Of a stretch of 64,000 nt of DNA, positions 1 to 25,420 are shown one piece after another. Position 1 is the stretch's first letter. Each line of letters starts with the position of its first letter. The position numbers and the translations under genes are program-made. Under the pieces are notes generated by a model. It did no database searches and had not been told where the DNA came from. It saw only the letters and a program-made list of their open reading frames with translations. The stretch is from Antedon mediterranea (taxonomy: Eukaryota; Echinodermata; Crinoidea; Comatulida; Antedonidae): positions 7,383,001 to 7,447,000 of the forward strand of contig NC_092673.1 in assembly GCF_964355755.1 (NCBI RefSeq), read 5' to 3'.

Positions 1-559
1 GAGAGTAGTAATCGTAAAGTAAATCTAATTTATGAATTATAATACAAATAACACGATTTTCGCAAAATATTACACAAGAAGTGTTAACCTAAATGTTATG
101 TTAAACAGATCACCTATTAGATTTTGGATACAAATATTTGATTTCGAACAATATCACTTTAATACAGATACATGTAGGCCTACATAACAATGTTATTGGC
201 AGTGACAAGTCGCCAAGAAAACTGCCTCGCATAGGCTTTACAATTCCAACTTCAACAGAGATCGGGACTCCCTAGGCCTAGGCATGTCTACTTTAAAATA
301 ACCTCACCTAAAATCAAAACCATTTGCCCACACATACAATAATATGTTAGTAGAGGTTTTTCCTGCTTGTATTCCTCACGATCTTTGGTGTCTGATACAA
401 CAATACTTCTTGTCACAACCTTTGGCATCTTTTATAACTTTTCGACGACCAAGCGACGTTACGGACAAAAACAAAAATGCTAAAACGACCCAAAGTTGGT
501 CAAGCGTGACTTAATTTAAATAATGAATATGTATATTATTATATAATTAATAATAAAGA
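1..559. other. Non-coding left edge, no gene seen
   Basis: No convincing open frame or RNA gene is visible. The stretch holds several TAGGCCTA-type palindromes (near 173-183 and 280-293), a motif that recurs throughout the window. Any gene to which this belongs lies to the left of the window. Confidence 0.5.
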
Positions 560-560
560 T

Positions 561-1250
561 CCATTTATACTAGGATGATAACGATCGACGATTTGATTTG
601 ATTTGATTTATTCAATATCGGCTCATTACAATTACAACAGAAAACATAAAAATATATAATGAAACAAAAAGCCAGGATTGTCACAAGCGAACCCAATCGC
701 TGTTTAAAGACTTTCCTTTAACATAAATAAAATATAATATAAATATAAAATAAATGACGAGAAAAAATAAGAGACATTTATGTAAAAAAATACAGCAGGG
801 ACCAGGTAAAATCCAAAAGAAATAGTGTTGGCGAAGACTAGTCTCGAATTCTCGAAACCTGCCAAGGAGGAGAGAAAGCTCACTTAATTCAGAGGGAAGA
901 CCATTCCAAAGTTTACAGAATCTAGGAAAGAGATAATGATACGCATGTATTTTTCTTGTATGAAACAAAAGGAATTTAAGAAGTTTTCATCCTATACCTA
1001 TAGGATAACCATCTATGCTTCTTTTGATAAAAATTATATTTTCACACGTCAAGAGGCGTCGTGATTTAATAAGACCAATAATATCGTGACAATACAACGA
1101 TTTTATTGTTTTTATTAATCATGACGTCATTTGATTGGGTTTAAAAAATATTATTTTTATGAAAGACAGCATAAATGATTATTCTATAGTTATTTAAGAA
1201 AATGCATGCTTATTTATATCGTCGATAGTTATCGTCCTGGTGTAAATAGG
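561..1250. mobile_element. Inverted-repeat DNA element carrying a LINE fragment
   Basis: The ends at 561-592 and 1218-1250 are imperfect inverted repeats of about 33 bp with a core like GATAACgATCGACGAT, allowing a one-base gap and about five mismatches. The middle holds a LINE 3' end (592-970, minus strand). A stretch at 1083-1160 recurs at 13390-13465 (shared core around ACAACGAT, TTATTGTTT, GACGTCATTTGATT). No transposase and no clear target-site duplication is seen, so this would be a non-autonomous element. The boundary call rests only on the inverted repeat. Confidence 0.5.
592..970 (-). mobile_element. LINE 3' end fragment, reverse transcriptase C-terminal tail
   Basis: On the minus strand an open frame at 968-681 encodes a peptide with the pattern YhYLFPRFCKLWNGLPSEL, the typical C-terminal tail of jockey/CR1-type non-LTR retrotransposon polyproteins. 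The element ends at 592-612 in a short tandem tail, GATTTGATTTGATTTGATTT on the plus strand, as expected of a LINE 3' terminus. It is strongly 5' truncated; no endonuclease or catalytic reverse-transcriptase motif remains. Not functional. Confidence 0.7.
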
Positions 1251-1254
1251 CATT

Positions 1255-1553
1255 GAGTCGGATGCCTCTCATCCTCTCCACAAAGTGATCATAGACCAAC
1301 TTAATCCAAGTGGTAGATTGAGGCTCCTCAGTATGAAAACAAATCGATATGCCAAATCCTTTATTCCCTCCGGTATCATCCAGTACAACAGGAAGTCAAG
1401 AAGATAATGTTATCTTGTAATTTTTTAGATGTTTTTATATGAATGGTTTTATGCTATATTTGTTTTTATAGTGTTTTCTTTGTTATTATGACGAGCAATG
1501 AATTTCCTTTTTGAGGATCAATAAAGTTATCTTATCTTATCTTATCTTATCTT
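1255..1553 (+). mobile_element. LINE 3' end fragment with (TTATC)n tail
   Basis: An open frame from about 1261 to 1410 ends in a peptide containing SGRLRLLS, TNRYAKSFIPSGI and a TAA stop. This is the C-terminal signature of a non-LTR retrotransposon polyprotein. A short 3' UTR follows, with AATAAAG near 1520 and then repeated TTATC units ending near 1553, the kind of microsatellite tail seen on many LINE families. It is 5' truncated and immobile. It lies directly beside the opposite-strand LINE fragment at 592-970, and the two tails differ, so they are two families. Confidence 0.7.
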
Positions 1554-1595
1554 AAAGCATAATATCATTTTACATAATAAGGTTCATAATTAAAT

Positions 1596-1987
1596 CTTAA
1601 AGATGTATTGTCCCTTGAAACACAAGAAAATGAAGGTCAAAATATTCTAAATTTAAATTGGTCATATCAAAGTAATATTAAAGTTATTCACTTTAAGTTG
1701 AAAATTTAAAGCTTACGTAATTAACAAGTAAATTAATTTGATTACATTTCGTCTGGAAAATCGTCAGGAGCGAAAGTAAACAAAGATTTCAAACCATAAG
1801 TATGCATTATGCATGATGCTAATTAGGATTGTTTACAACTTGTCACGGTTGAGAAGGTCTTCACACAGATCGCGATGATGTTTTATGATTATGCATACAG
1901 AGTAGCCAAATAAGCGCGTTGCATTATAAGATATGTTTGATCGGAAACTTTGATTGAAAGTCAAAGTTATTTTTTGAACCAAAATAT
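1596..1987 (+). repeat. Dispersed repeat, copy A
   Basis: About 390 bp that recur with high similarity at 59163-59560 (same orientation) and in part at 27561-27622 (reverse orientation). Shared landmarks are TATTGTCCYTTRAAACACAA, AATGAAGGTCAAAATATTC, CATTATGCATGATGCTAATT and AGCGCGTTGCATTAT. No coding signal is conserved between the copies, so it is best read as a non-autonomous interspersed repeat. Confidence 0.75.
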
Positions 1988-2459
1988 TTTATTTTTTTGG
2001 AATTAGTTAAATGAACAATACATCTTTAAGATTAGGTGGATTATTTGTTTTTATTTTTTGTGAACAGATCATAAAAATTATTGTGTTAACAGAAACGTTA
2101 TTAAAAAAAATATACAGTCGATTTGTAGGTCGTATAAATGCTTTTTAAAATGACCACTTCATAGAATTGAAAACAATTTTTTAAAAAGCATTATCCTCAC
2201 CAGAATCAGAAGTGGATTAGGAGGAAGGTCGAGAACCTCCAGATCCAGGGCGTCATAATTCACCTGAATCATTAATCCCACATTCATCACATAGTATATA
2301 ATCCATAAAACTGAAGCTTCTCAAAAGAGAAGCAACAGATCAGGATTACCCCAACTGATGAGGATAATCTAATTTTAGTGAAATACCTAAGATGTAGTTC
2401 TGTAATTATGTTTTGCTATAGGTGTCGTTTTGTAATGAAATGTGTTTCAAGGTTTACAT

Positions 2460-2512
2460 CAGTAATATGTATATAACACTAATATGTATATAACAGTAAT
2501 ATGTATATAAAT
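2460..2512. repeat. Short tandem repeat, about 17-bp unit
   Basis: Three consecutive units of the form TAATATGTATATAACA(G/C). Simple-sequence minisatellite in the region upstream of the SLC6 gene. Confidence 0.8.
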
Positions 2513-3799
2513 ATATTTGTGATAAGTAATCGATGGTCATCCATCTGAGACAGCGCCAATAATTAGTTTTATCTAGTCTCTACCGACATTCACCAATCAG
2601 TAAAATGCGGATATTCCCGTTAATACAGATTTCAACATCCGGAAAATCTTCGTACTTATCTGCCCTTGTTGTACTGAATGACGTTACAAGATGTGGGTCG
2701 CTGGTGTCAAATTTAAAGTAAACTTAAAGTAGTCGTCAGGGGTTTCCCCAAACACTATAATATAAGTAGCCTAATCTAATTTGTCAATAGTTGTCACAGC
2801 AGCTACACCACCACAGTCGCTTTGTAGGCATGCGCACGGGTGTTTTTTTTTTCTGGCGCAGTCTAGTCTAAGTGCTGCGTAATTACACAGTAAACCACAA
2901 TCAAATTATACAATCAGTAGTTTATCTTACTGTACAAGGTTCTCTATTAGTAACAATATTTGTATTGTGCGTATCTCTACGGTTAATAAATAATTATTTA
3001 GAGGGCCATGAACTGTACTCTTTGTGTTTTGGATTATAATAATATTAAATTCAATTCATTTGATTATAATAAAACTTGTTATAATGATAGGAGGCCTACG
3101 CAACCGGTAATATTCGAACATCCGCATAAACTGAATATTTTGAAGATAAGCAAATACATTAATCCCTTTTGTTACCTTGGTCTCAAGAATATTTTGATGA
3201 AAAATAAAGAATTCTAAAAAAATAATTGTTGAGGGAAAAGTGGTAGAGGAGACATTTGCGGTAACGATATTTTGTCATTCAGCTGTTAAAAGCTCGGTTG
3301 GCACTCAGAGACGCAACCTAGGCATAGTGAGTTGACCACTAAGCGCAGCACAGGTGACACAGCTTCGATGATCGATCGCGTCGTGGTCAAATTATAGAGA
3401 CGCGCGTGCATACGTGAGAACCAAGCTTTAATTTTAACTTGTTGTACTTTGCTGGCCTAACGATGAATAGTACAACGTAAATTAATGAAGACTTTGGTGA
3501 GACAGAAACACTCAGACTAAATACGAGTAACAATTGGAGAGAGCCACTAACAATCAGCAAGTCTTAAAATTCATTTATATTTATGACCTCAATCATTTTA
3601 CTGTTGTGTTTGTTTCCATACCAATCGTATTATACAGCCCCTTGTTTACACACTTGTAAAAGTTATTATCCTGGTCAGTTGAATCTATAGAGGAAGGTAT
3701 TGTAGTTGACAAAGTGACACAAAATAAACAATTGTCACCGTAATTGTCATGTTGGGATTGGTTGGATTTGTTGACCAAACAAGTTCCTAGTCATATAAT
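2513..3799. other. Upstream region of the SLC6 gene, no gene seen
   Basis: No reading frame resembling a known protein and no RNA gene is visible. Open frames here (for example 3008-3217) are short, of low complexity and have no splice context. The stretch next to 3800 may hold regulatory DNA for the transporter gene. Confidence 0.4.
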
Positions 3800-3830
3800 T
3801 ATAAAAGGGAAAAACTTAGAGCCCAGTACA
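3800..3830 (+). promoter_or_regulatory. Candidate TATA box and start region of the SLC6 gene
   Basis: TATAAAAG at 3800-3807 is a strong TATA box, and a CCAGTAC sequence lies about 25 bases downstream where initiation would be expected. The inferred first coding ATG follows at 3858, giving a 5' UTR of roughly 30 nt. The arrangement fits a tissue-restricted gene rather than a housekeeping promoter. Inferred from spacing alone. Confidence 0.5.
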
Positions 3831-3857
3831 TATTATGCAAAAATATTACCTTACAAG

Positions 3858-13096
<9,239 letters not shown>

Positions 13097-13147
13097 AAAA
13101 CTTGACTGTTTTACGGTGTAAATGTTCATAAGACGTTAACGATCATA

Positions 13148-13153
13148 AATAAA
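13148..13153 (+). terminator. Candidate polyadenylation signal of the SLC6 gene
   Basis: AATAAA 52 bases after the stop codon at 13096. A second AATAAA occurs at 13678-13683. In an AT-rich genome these words arise often by chance, so either site, or both, could be used. Confidence 0.35.
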
Positions 13154-14846
13154 TTAGAAAGGTTATTACAGTATTAATATTATTCTTTTTTCTATATATA
13201 TAAGGCGACTTTTTCTCATTTTACCAGATTTCTCATCTTTATCGTTTCCATTTAATTAATTAAATTTCAGTATATCACCTGGCTGTTTAGAATTCATGTT
13301 CTGTGCCTTTTTATATATGATTAAACATTTATGCTGTCTTTTGTGAAAATAATTATTCAAATGACGTCATGATTGTAAGAGCACAAATGTAGTCGATACA
13401 ACGATGTTATTGTTTGTATTAACCATGATGTCATTTGATTTAAAAAACATAATGGTTATTAACTGTAGTTTTTATAACGTTTGTTCTATTATAGAACGAA
13501 ATTTCTGTTTTTGTTTTATGTAATAACAAATGTAGACCCTTTTATCTATTTATCGTTGAACGAATATCGTCAGCAGCCTAATCTTTCAAAACAAATTTTA
13601 TTTATTACAATGATAAGCGTTTACTTTACAATTGTAAAACTAAACCTATATGAGTAATCAATCTATGTATTAATGTAAATAAACTAACTCTACGCACTAT
13701 TCTTATTCTTTGTAGATAGGCCAGATTTTTAGCTTAATAGAAATGTAGCATGGGACAGTTCTATTAAACAAACTGTGTTTTATGTTTATCTTCTCATTTT
13801 ATTTGTTTGTCTAAATGTGTGGTTAAATGTAACACAAAAGCAATGAAATCATATAACAAATATATTATATATTCGGGTTATAAAACAACATGTTCATCTT
13901 CTTCTCAACTAAATTCATCACCTTTGCTTATAGGTGATGATGCAACAAAAGTCAACAAAAGTGTGGTATGATCGACCAAAACATCTTGGTCAGACAAATT
14001 ATAAGTATTGGAGAGTTCATTCAAGTACATACACAATATCTTCTAATGTTGGCATTTTAAGATGTGGTGTTCTTTCCACAAGGAACGAACATAGCGCTCA
14101 TATTATAGATGATGGATGCAATCGCAAATTGCATAGAACCGGCTCGCTTTTGGTTGGTGAGATAGAGGCCTGATTCAAGTAATACACAATTAACTTGTCC
14201 TTATAAGTTATAATAGTATATCTAATCTGCCTTAAAGGTCCGAGCTATCTCAACTATTGCAATGCTGATGACTCAGCTTTTAATTACGTCAAGGAACAAC
14301 TTATTAATGGTATTGTCAGGTTGGCTCTACTGATTAGTAAGAATTAGATGTACCTTCTCAAATCCGTATAACTTGGGTTAATTGCAAAGAACTAGGCCTA
14401 CGTGATGCCTAGACCAGTATGGTGTTGTTAGCGTCCCTAGACTAACTTTAAAACTACATGATTGAAATGATCACCTGTTGTGACTGTTACGAATATTTTA
14501 AAATTGTAATTCGTTGTGTGAATCAACGGTTTCAGTCCTTCTTTTTGTGTTATGTTTAATTATCAATGTTGTTTTTAAAATAAATTATACCTGAATATAT
14601 ATAAATGAATTTTACAAATACTGTTACCGATTAGACTACGAGATGTCCCGGGTATAATGAATTGTGATTGATATGTCACATTTTTATTACATTTCGAATT
14701 TTTAAATAACCTTATAGGCCTAATTAGAATATTATTAGATAGTACAGTACTACAAGTGTACAAAATGATGAATAAATTATTATAATTATGAACAAATTGC
14801 TTTAAATAAAATTATATTATTTCAAAGTTACCTTCATTTATTCAAT
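13154..14846. other. Gene-free interval after the SLC6 gene
   Basis: Probably 3' UTR for up to about 0.5 kb, then intergenic. It contains a repeat at 13390-13465 shared with 1083-1160. An open frame at 13934-14173 (79 codons) starts with a run of ATGs but resembles no family and has no splice or codon-use support. Confidence 0.45.
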
Positions 14847-14850
14847 TTAA

Positions 14851-16220
14851 AGTGGAGCTACACTCAGACTTTCTCAGCTTATATTATGTTTAAGTATGTT
14901 TAATTGAAAGTGATTACATAAAAAAAACAGAGAAAACACGGAAATATTTTTCAAAAACCCATTTCTAAAAAATCGGTTAGAAAATAGTGTTTTTTAATAC
15001 ACTTTTTCAGTAACTTAGGGGTTATTAGTTTACAATACGTCGCGAAACGCGTTACACTTAGCGACTGACGCGTTTTAGTCGCCGGTGAACTGTCTCCCCT
15101 TTGGTAAATTATGTGTCGAAAAATGGGGAATAAATTTTATACACACAATTAATACGATTTGTTTAGGCCTAAGTAATATTTCCGATAAAAATGTCAGTAT
15201 AATTTACATGTATAACCTCATGATTTGCAATGTACAACAACAGCATAATTAATCTTATCAGATTGCTTATTAACTTTAAGCTAGGCCTAGCTAAGCCGTC
15301 TCTGCTCAGCCTAGCTAGCCTTGAATTTTTGTCTAAGCCTATGGCATTCATGGGTTTGAAAATGCTTGGTCGTTTCGCCCCATTTATCGTTCCTGGGTTT
15401 TCTCGCACATTCACAAGAATTGTGAAACACAAAATCCTATACAGAACAAGAGTAGTAAAGCGATGACCGATGTGGAAGCTTAGGCCTGACTGAAAAGCAA
15501 CTTTTCAGGCACCCTATCATGGCCCATGGGGTAGGCCGAAGTTGGGTGTCAACAGAACAAACTTCACTGCTGTCAGCCTAGCTAGAGGCCAAACAGCATC
15601 GGTACATACCTACACTCTAGTAGGCCTAGGCCTAGCTTTATTGAATATATAGCCACGTCTTTCTCAAATCTCGTTAAATTTGACATTTTAGTAATAGTCT
15701 CATAATCACATTATTACACTGTGAAACATGATAGGGTCACATTCAGAATGTTTCAATATACTTTTCGCCCGTCAAAAATAACATCGCGACAAAATAACAG
15801 ATCGCCAGCTCTGCAGTAGTGTGATTGTGAAAATTGTCACGTGATCAGACTCCCTAGCAAAATAAAAAACCCAATTGGACCCGAACGGGGGAAAGTGTCT
15901 ATTTACGCAAAATTGCGCAATGTATACGCGATAAAAATACAAGAAATAGAAAGATCTGGAAAAATTACATAAAAAAACTTTTAAAATTTTTTTTTTAGTG
16001 AAGAAATTAATTTTTTAGGATTATTCAAATATACCCCCCTTTTGCATGTAAAAGAATAGGAAATTACAAGGTATCCCCCCAAAACTAAAAAAGGCGTGAT
16101 TTTCAAGAAAATCGTACTCATTGAAAAAAATTTCAAAAAAATATGAAGTATGAGGGATGATATTTTTAAATAATAGTTGAAATGTATGAAAAATAGTAAT
16201 TTTCTGGGTGGAGCTCCACT
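14851..16220. mobile_element. Non-autonomous DNA transposon with TTAA target duplication
   Basis: The element is 1370 bp. It begins AGTGGAGCTaCACtCAGA and ends with the inverted complement TCTgGGTGGAGCTcCACT. TTAA lies immediately outside both ends (14847-14850 and 16221-16224). A TTAA duplication is the hallmark of piggyBac and some Kolobok-type elements. No transposase frame is present; the interior is AT-rich with some TAGGCCTA palindromes and open frames (15169-15466) that are overlapping readings of one another. It sits about 360 bp upstream of ZMYND19. Confidence 0.75.
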
Positions 16221-16582
16221 TTAAAACCATGTTTCTTTATTTACAGAACGGTATATTTATGCTAAAAAAACAAAACTAGTACTGTATTAATTTAAATACC
16301 GACACGCACCATTGCCTCATGCATATTCAAATTTTATTTATTTTTATGGGTCAAAGGATAAAATCCTATTTATTCTAGTGATTCTATTGGATCAACGTGT
16401 TTATCATATGCACGTGTAGAGAAGGGAGAAAGAGCGACATCCGGCTTTCGTCGTCGTGCGCGTGAGCGGAGACCGGGAGATGTGTCATCTGTGGAGGAGA
16501 GAGTGAATTGAAGGACCGTCTTCCTTACATGACCATTTAAGCTAATATTTCATAAATTGATCTGTGAATTTGACCAACATCA

Positions 16583-20580
<3,998 letters not shown>

Positions 20581-20607
20581 TTGCATTTTGTGCTTTTTTC
20601 TATTGTA

Positions 20608-20618
20608 AATAAAATAAA
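20608..20618 (+). terminator. ZMYND19: Polyadenylation signal of ZMYND19
   Basis: Two overlapping AATAAA hexamers (20608-20613 and 20613-20618) lie 28-38 bases after the stop codon at 20580, giving a very short 3' UTR. A T/GT-rich stretch follows, consistent with a cleavage site near 20635. Confidence 0.6.
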
Positions 20619-23600
20619 GTTTATGTTATTTTCTTGTGAATGTGTAAAAGTAAAATTAACTTGAGTTGAGAATAACAATATTCAACAAAATGAACCATGT
20701 GTAAATTAAATTATATTTTTTTTGTTGAGAAATGACTATTCATACCCACCTATTTACTTATTTATTGAAATTTTCTTTTTTTATAATTGAACAACATCAA
20801 TGTAATTGATTGTTGTTTATTATGGCTTTCTAGAATCAATGAGAAGTTTAAAAAACTTGCCACGACCAAAAAACTTGTAAATAATTAAATCGTAACATAA
20901 ATATATTGCTGCAGCTAGTTAGTCCTATTTATTACAAAACTTAAAATCAAAATTTAAGGTTCGAAGTTATGAATTAAGGCCCTGCACTATATTGGTAATT
21001 CAGTTTATGTAGGTACAGTACCTGTAAATGGTATGTGCAAAGAGTATATATAATTTACTAGAGAGTAAACTAGGCGATAGCAAAGTGATGGCAACAGACT
21101 GGGAATCTTTAAAATGGCCATCATGATTCATATATCTGGTATGATATAAATATTTAATATACAGATATTTATATAATAATATAATAAACAGTTTCTATCA
21201 TTGTAGCAATAACATAATTTATTGGTAAATGTCTGTGTTGACTCTCTAGTTATTTATATAACCTCTTTGTTGCCACTGGCCTATTTTATTGGTTAGTTGT
21301 ATCATGTGCCATCTTGCCTTGAATATTATCTCATTCAATAAGTCACATAAGGTTAAAACTTATAAAAAAAATATAAAGATATTTTGATGTAGGGCCCATT
21401 CAGGCACCGATTGATCATTGACAAATTTGTGTTACTTTCATTCTAAAAAAAATGAAGTAAAAGTGCCTCATTCCAAAAAATGACTTTCACACAGTATAAC
21501 TGACCTAATATAGGTTTTGTACAGTGAGCTTTTAATAAGTTTTCAAACTTCATGAAAAAAATCTTGATGCTGTATAAAACATGGTACTATTCTCTGATAA
21601 TATACTTGAAAGTAGTATTCAAGTTTATTTCACATGTAAGATTAGTGGGGTTACAGGTATTATCGATGTTGAGCTGTAGCTGGACATTGGTGCCTCCAAA
21701 TTCATTCTGTGTAGTTGTTTATACTGCATATTATTTTAATGATCCTTCCATCCATCAATCTTTCAATTCCAAGGTGCTGTATTTATTAGACCGCCTATTA
21801 TTGCTCTACATGATATGATATCTGATGGTCTCCATTAAAAAACATTTTTTTTTTATTTTCTGTTTTTAGTATATAATTGAACACTGTAATCATTCTTTAC
21901 CAGGCTTATGTTCATGTAGTATTGATATGCCTGATTGTAAAACTTTCTAAACGTCCTAATATGTTGTAATCCACCAATCAGAGGCTCGTATGTTGCGATT
22001 CTCACTCTTTAGAATGACTACGGTATAGTTATTCTATGGGTCCAATTTGTTTGTGCATTTCTCTACAGTTAAGAAGCAGAAATGCAGTACGTGTTTAGAT
22101 TTGTACTATTTTGTACTTTTTTATTTCATGTTTCTTACTGATAACTTAACATTTTCATTGGACAATTTAATGTGTACAGTAATAAGTTGACCATTCCGTC
22201 TATTAGAGGGTTTAAGTGGGGTAGCTTAGTACTACTGTTTTGGTAACTAGAACGTCTACCACTTATCCATACCTTTGCTGCTTTGCTCTTCTCTAGCCCC
22301 GTTGACACACGAATGTTGATCCCACATTGCTCCTTAATGCGGAGCAGTGTGGACCGAAATTTGTCACAAGGGGCATATCCAATACATTGTTTTTCATTTA
22401 AACAATAATCGAAATATTTTGATTGTGTGCGATTCTGTACACAGATTTGAACAAGGCAAAATAATTTACACTCTTCCTCAAGTTTACATAGTGATGTATA
22501 CTTATGAATGGACAGGGTTATATCCAAAACAATATTTGAAAATGTTTGTTAGTTTAAGTATCAACACAGCTTCTGGAATATAGAGAAGCAATTTTGTACC
22601 GTTTGCATGCATACTGCTTTTGTTTATGTTAAAAATGAATTGTTTAAGTGCATTCACTGTATTTTCTGAATTAACATTTTGGGGTGGTTGCAAGTGGGGA
22701 GGGATGGGGAGCGCGTTTGTGTGGTTAGTTTACATTAGTTAATGTAAAGTTTATAAAAAGTAAAACTGAGCACTACTATGAACCTAGCTTTTAAGTGGTA
22801 ATGAAGGAAGTTAATATAGGTTCAGTATTTTTCAGTTGTAAGATTATTACAAACCTGGTTCATTTCGGGAAAGCAGGGGTAATTTAAGGTGATGGCTTTT
22901 ACCGTCTATCATCCCGAATGAAAGAGCGCTATTTGTTAGGAAACCAGACAAAAGGTACTTAGTTACTACGTTGTGTCTACTGTGTACGCCAAAAAAGAAT
23001 TAAAAAATAAAGTATTAATAACAATGTGGTTACAAATACTGTACTACAGTATAAAGTGTTTTTGTTGAGTATTATAGTTTTGCATGTAAACATATTCGCA
23101 TGGAAATCAACATTGTAGGCTTTTCAGTGAGGTAACAACCAAAATTGCAGTTAGTAGAAAACCCAAACTAGCCAGTGTTCGAACTACAGTAATGCTGCGT
23201 CTCGGCCTTTCAAAGACGCATGCAGAATGTAACTGTACATGTAACAAATAGATGTCTTTAGTCATTTTAAAGCAAAGGCGTATTGTGACCAGTCGTATCG
23301 CATGCAGCTTACAAATCTAGATACTGAAGATGTGCAATATTACTGGAACTTAATTTGGCAAGAACTGTACAGACAACTTTTGATGAAAATGAAGTTTTAT
23401 TGGCTGGTCAGATAAAAAGCCGGAAGAAAGTGAGAAATATATTACAGAACGAAATACAGTACAGTAAAGCAGTACATTTGAGTTTGGAAGATCCAAGATG
23501 TTGGAGCCATCGATTCAATTAAGTTGGCAACCTCGTTTTTAGTAACATCAACAACGATTTCGAGCGTAGTTGCATTTTCGTAATCGGAATCTGCAGAATA

Positions 23601-23870
23601 GGGACGTAATGATTGAAGAAATATACTGGAAGGTACCAATCCTCCTTCAAAACACGTCGGTTGAATAGAGCTATCTGAACATTTCTACATGTTGCTTTTG
23701 GTGGACAGGATGTAGATTGATGAACTATGCGTTTCGGTGAACCAAGCAGGATAAACAATAGAAACTTAAAGGATCCAATTCATTTCTTAGTGAGTTGAGT
23801 GTATATGGAAGCCAGCAGCCAACAAGAGACGTTGTGGAAGACGGTACCGATCATCCTTCCAAATACATAC

Positions 23871-23936
23871 TTGGTTGGTGAGTTTGAATTGTTTGGTTGG
23901 TGAGTTTGAATTGTTTGGTGGGTGAGTTTGAATTGT
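23871..23936. repeat. 22-bp tandem repeat, three units
   Basis: Three head-to-tail copies of TTGGTTGGTGAGTTTGAATT plus GT; the third differs at one base. Perfect register implies recent expansion. Confidence 0.9.
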
Positions 23937-24019
23937 TTGATTGTGAACTTGACGTAGGAAGCAGGAGGTTGATGTTGATGATGGTTGAGTCGCTTTCGTT
24001 TTTACGATGATTAGAGACA

Positions 24020-24128
24020 ATCTTTAAGCAGAGGATTGAGTGACCAAGATGGTGCTCAGCCCGCTAACCACCATCTTGGTCGCTCAATCCTCTCTGCTTA
24101 AAGATTGGTGGTTAGCGAGCTGAGCACC
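24020..24128. repeat. Two interlocked inverted repeats
   Basis: First pair: 24020-24054 with 24069-24104, about 35 bp each, cores TCTTTAAGCAGAGGATTGAG and its complement, nearly perfect. Second pair: 24051-24072 with 24107-24128, GGTGCTCAGCcCGCTAACCACC against the complement of GGTGGTTAGCgAGCTGAGCACC, one mismatch in 22. The loop and right-arm edge of the first pair form the left arm of the second, so the two hairpins are mutually exclusive or pseudoknotted. Confidence 0.85.
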
Positions 24129-24555
24129 ATGCATAAGCATAGTGATATGAACATTGCATGTTCCTGGACTATGAATAATTCTATTCCAATGTTTCGCACC
24201 GTTTCGCATCCATGTATATGTATACTTGTTTGCTTGCATGAAAATGGTCATCTCTCCTGCTCCATGTCTTCGAAGTGTTCTTTCCCATTGATCGTTATCC
24301 AACCCACTTTTAGGTTGAAGTCATTTGATGCAAAGTTCATCATAATAATTGCCCTTTATATGAGATCGTCATGGTTGGGTGTATACACTGATATTAAGTG
24401 TGGCATAGATTATGGCTTGCTGAGAAATCCGAAGCTTCATGAGGCTCTCGTCGATTCTAGTGGAGAGATCTGATAGTAAGAAGGAGACGAATTGCGCATC
24501 CTACTCTGTGAATTATATTATTTTTAGATTTAATATTCCAGAAAAAGTTTTACTA

Positions 24556-24780
24556 TATCCACTGTAGAGCTCCGGTTGTCTCTGGCCTTGAGGGTACGAA
24601 TATTAATGCTTCAAGAAGAAGCTTCATTTGCCTTCGAACACCAATAGGACGATCTTTCAATCGCAGTAACCTGGTCAGAAATAAAGGGCAGGCATTGTCT
24701 GGGCCACCTTTTCTAGGGCGTTTGATATACAGAATGAGTGATGCTGCCCGTACACCGGAGCAATCTTTACATGATGGCGT
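24556..24780 (-). other. Unidentified 75-codon open frame without start codon
   Basis: Reading the minus strand from 24780 to 24556, the frame between two stops encodes a basic, leucine-rich peptide including YIKRPRKGGPDNACP, LFLTRLLRLKDRPIGVRRQ and LEALIFVPSRPETTG. The composition looks protein-like (balanced charged and hydrophobic residues, few low-complexity runs) unlike the A/T-driven frames around it. I do not recognise a family. It could be a decayed transposon or gene fragment, or an internal exon; splice sites were not established. Confidence 0.25.
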
Positions 24781-25340
24781 TTACATACGCCTCAGATTCG
24801 GTGGGCCATGTGCCAAATACGTGTGCCATCAGTTTCACCGATCACGAAACTAGATATTTATAACGGCCACCAACGGGAATGTTGTGAAATAAGACTTAGA
24901 AAAAAGAGGCTATAAATTCTCCGAAGGTAATAATATCAGCCAATTTGCAGTTAGAGAGGAGGATAGTAGGATTTTGTTGGGGTGGGGTGAAATTATTGCA
25001 AAGGAACGAATGAAGAAAGAGACAACTGCTAGGAACCCATCTTTAAACTTTACCCCAAACTAAAGATCGTATGAAATGCATGATACTTCTGTCATCACAG
25101 TATCGTAGGAAGACGTCATGTTGTCTTCAGATCTTCAGTTTGTACAATATATAGCTTAAAAAATGTATACCTCGATTTCTTCATCGGATTTGCCTCGTCT
25201 ACTTCTGTTTATTATTCTAAAACCTACAGACATAGGAAAAAGCATCACGTAGAGATTCGCAAACGTATCTGAAGTATATAGTCTAAAAGTCGCGAATGCC
25301 CTGCTTATAAATGCAGAATATTTACAGTACCAACATTTTT

Positions 25341-25420
25341 AGTCGCGTGCAAACGCGACTTTATCTCACAGTGTCGGTCGGTCGGACGGTAACCACTAAC
25401 TCAAATTTGCGCACGCGACT
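25341..25420. repeat. Dispersed GTCGCG...(GTCGG)n repeat, copy 1
   Basis: Bounded by AGTCGCGTGC and its complement GCACGCGACT, with GTCGGTCGGTCGGACGG inside. Related copies lie at 36723-36800 (reverse), 54240-54345 and 55020-55130. The complementary ends and simple-repeat core suggest a hairpin-forming non-autonomous element. Confidence 0.7.

Noticed and set aside
13934-14173. 79-codon plus-strand open frame starting with three Met codons
   Set aside because: No recognisable domain, isolated downstream of the SLC6 gene, and of a length expected by chance in this much sequence.
22135-22527. 130-codon minus-strand open frame
   Set aside because: Longest frame in the gene-poor region, but no family resemblance, unusual low-information start and no splice or promoter context. 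Mentioned only in the interval entry.
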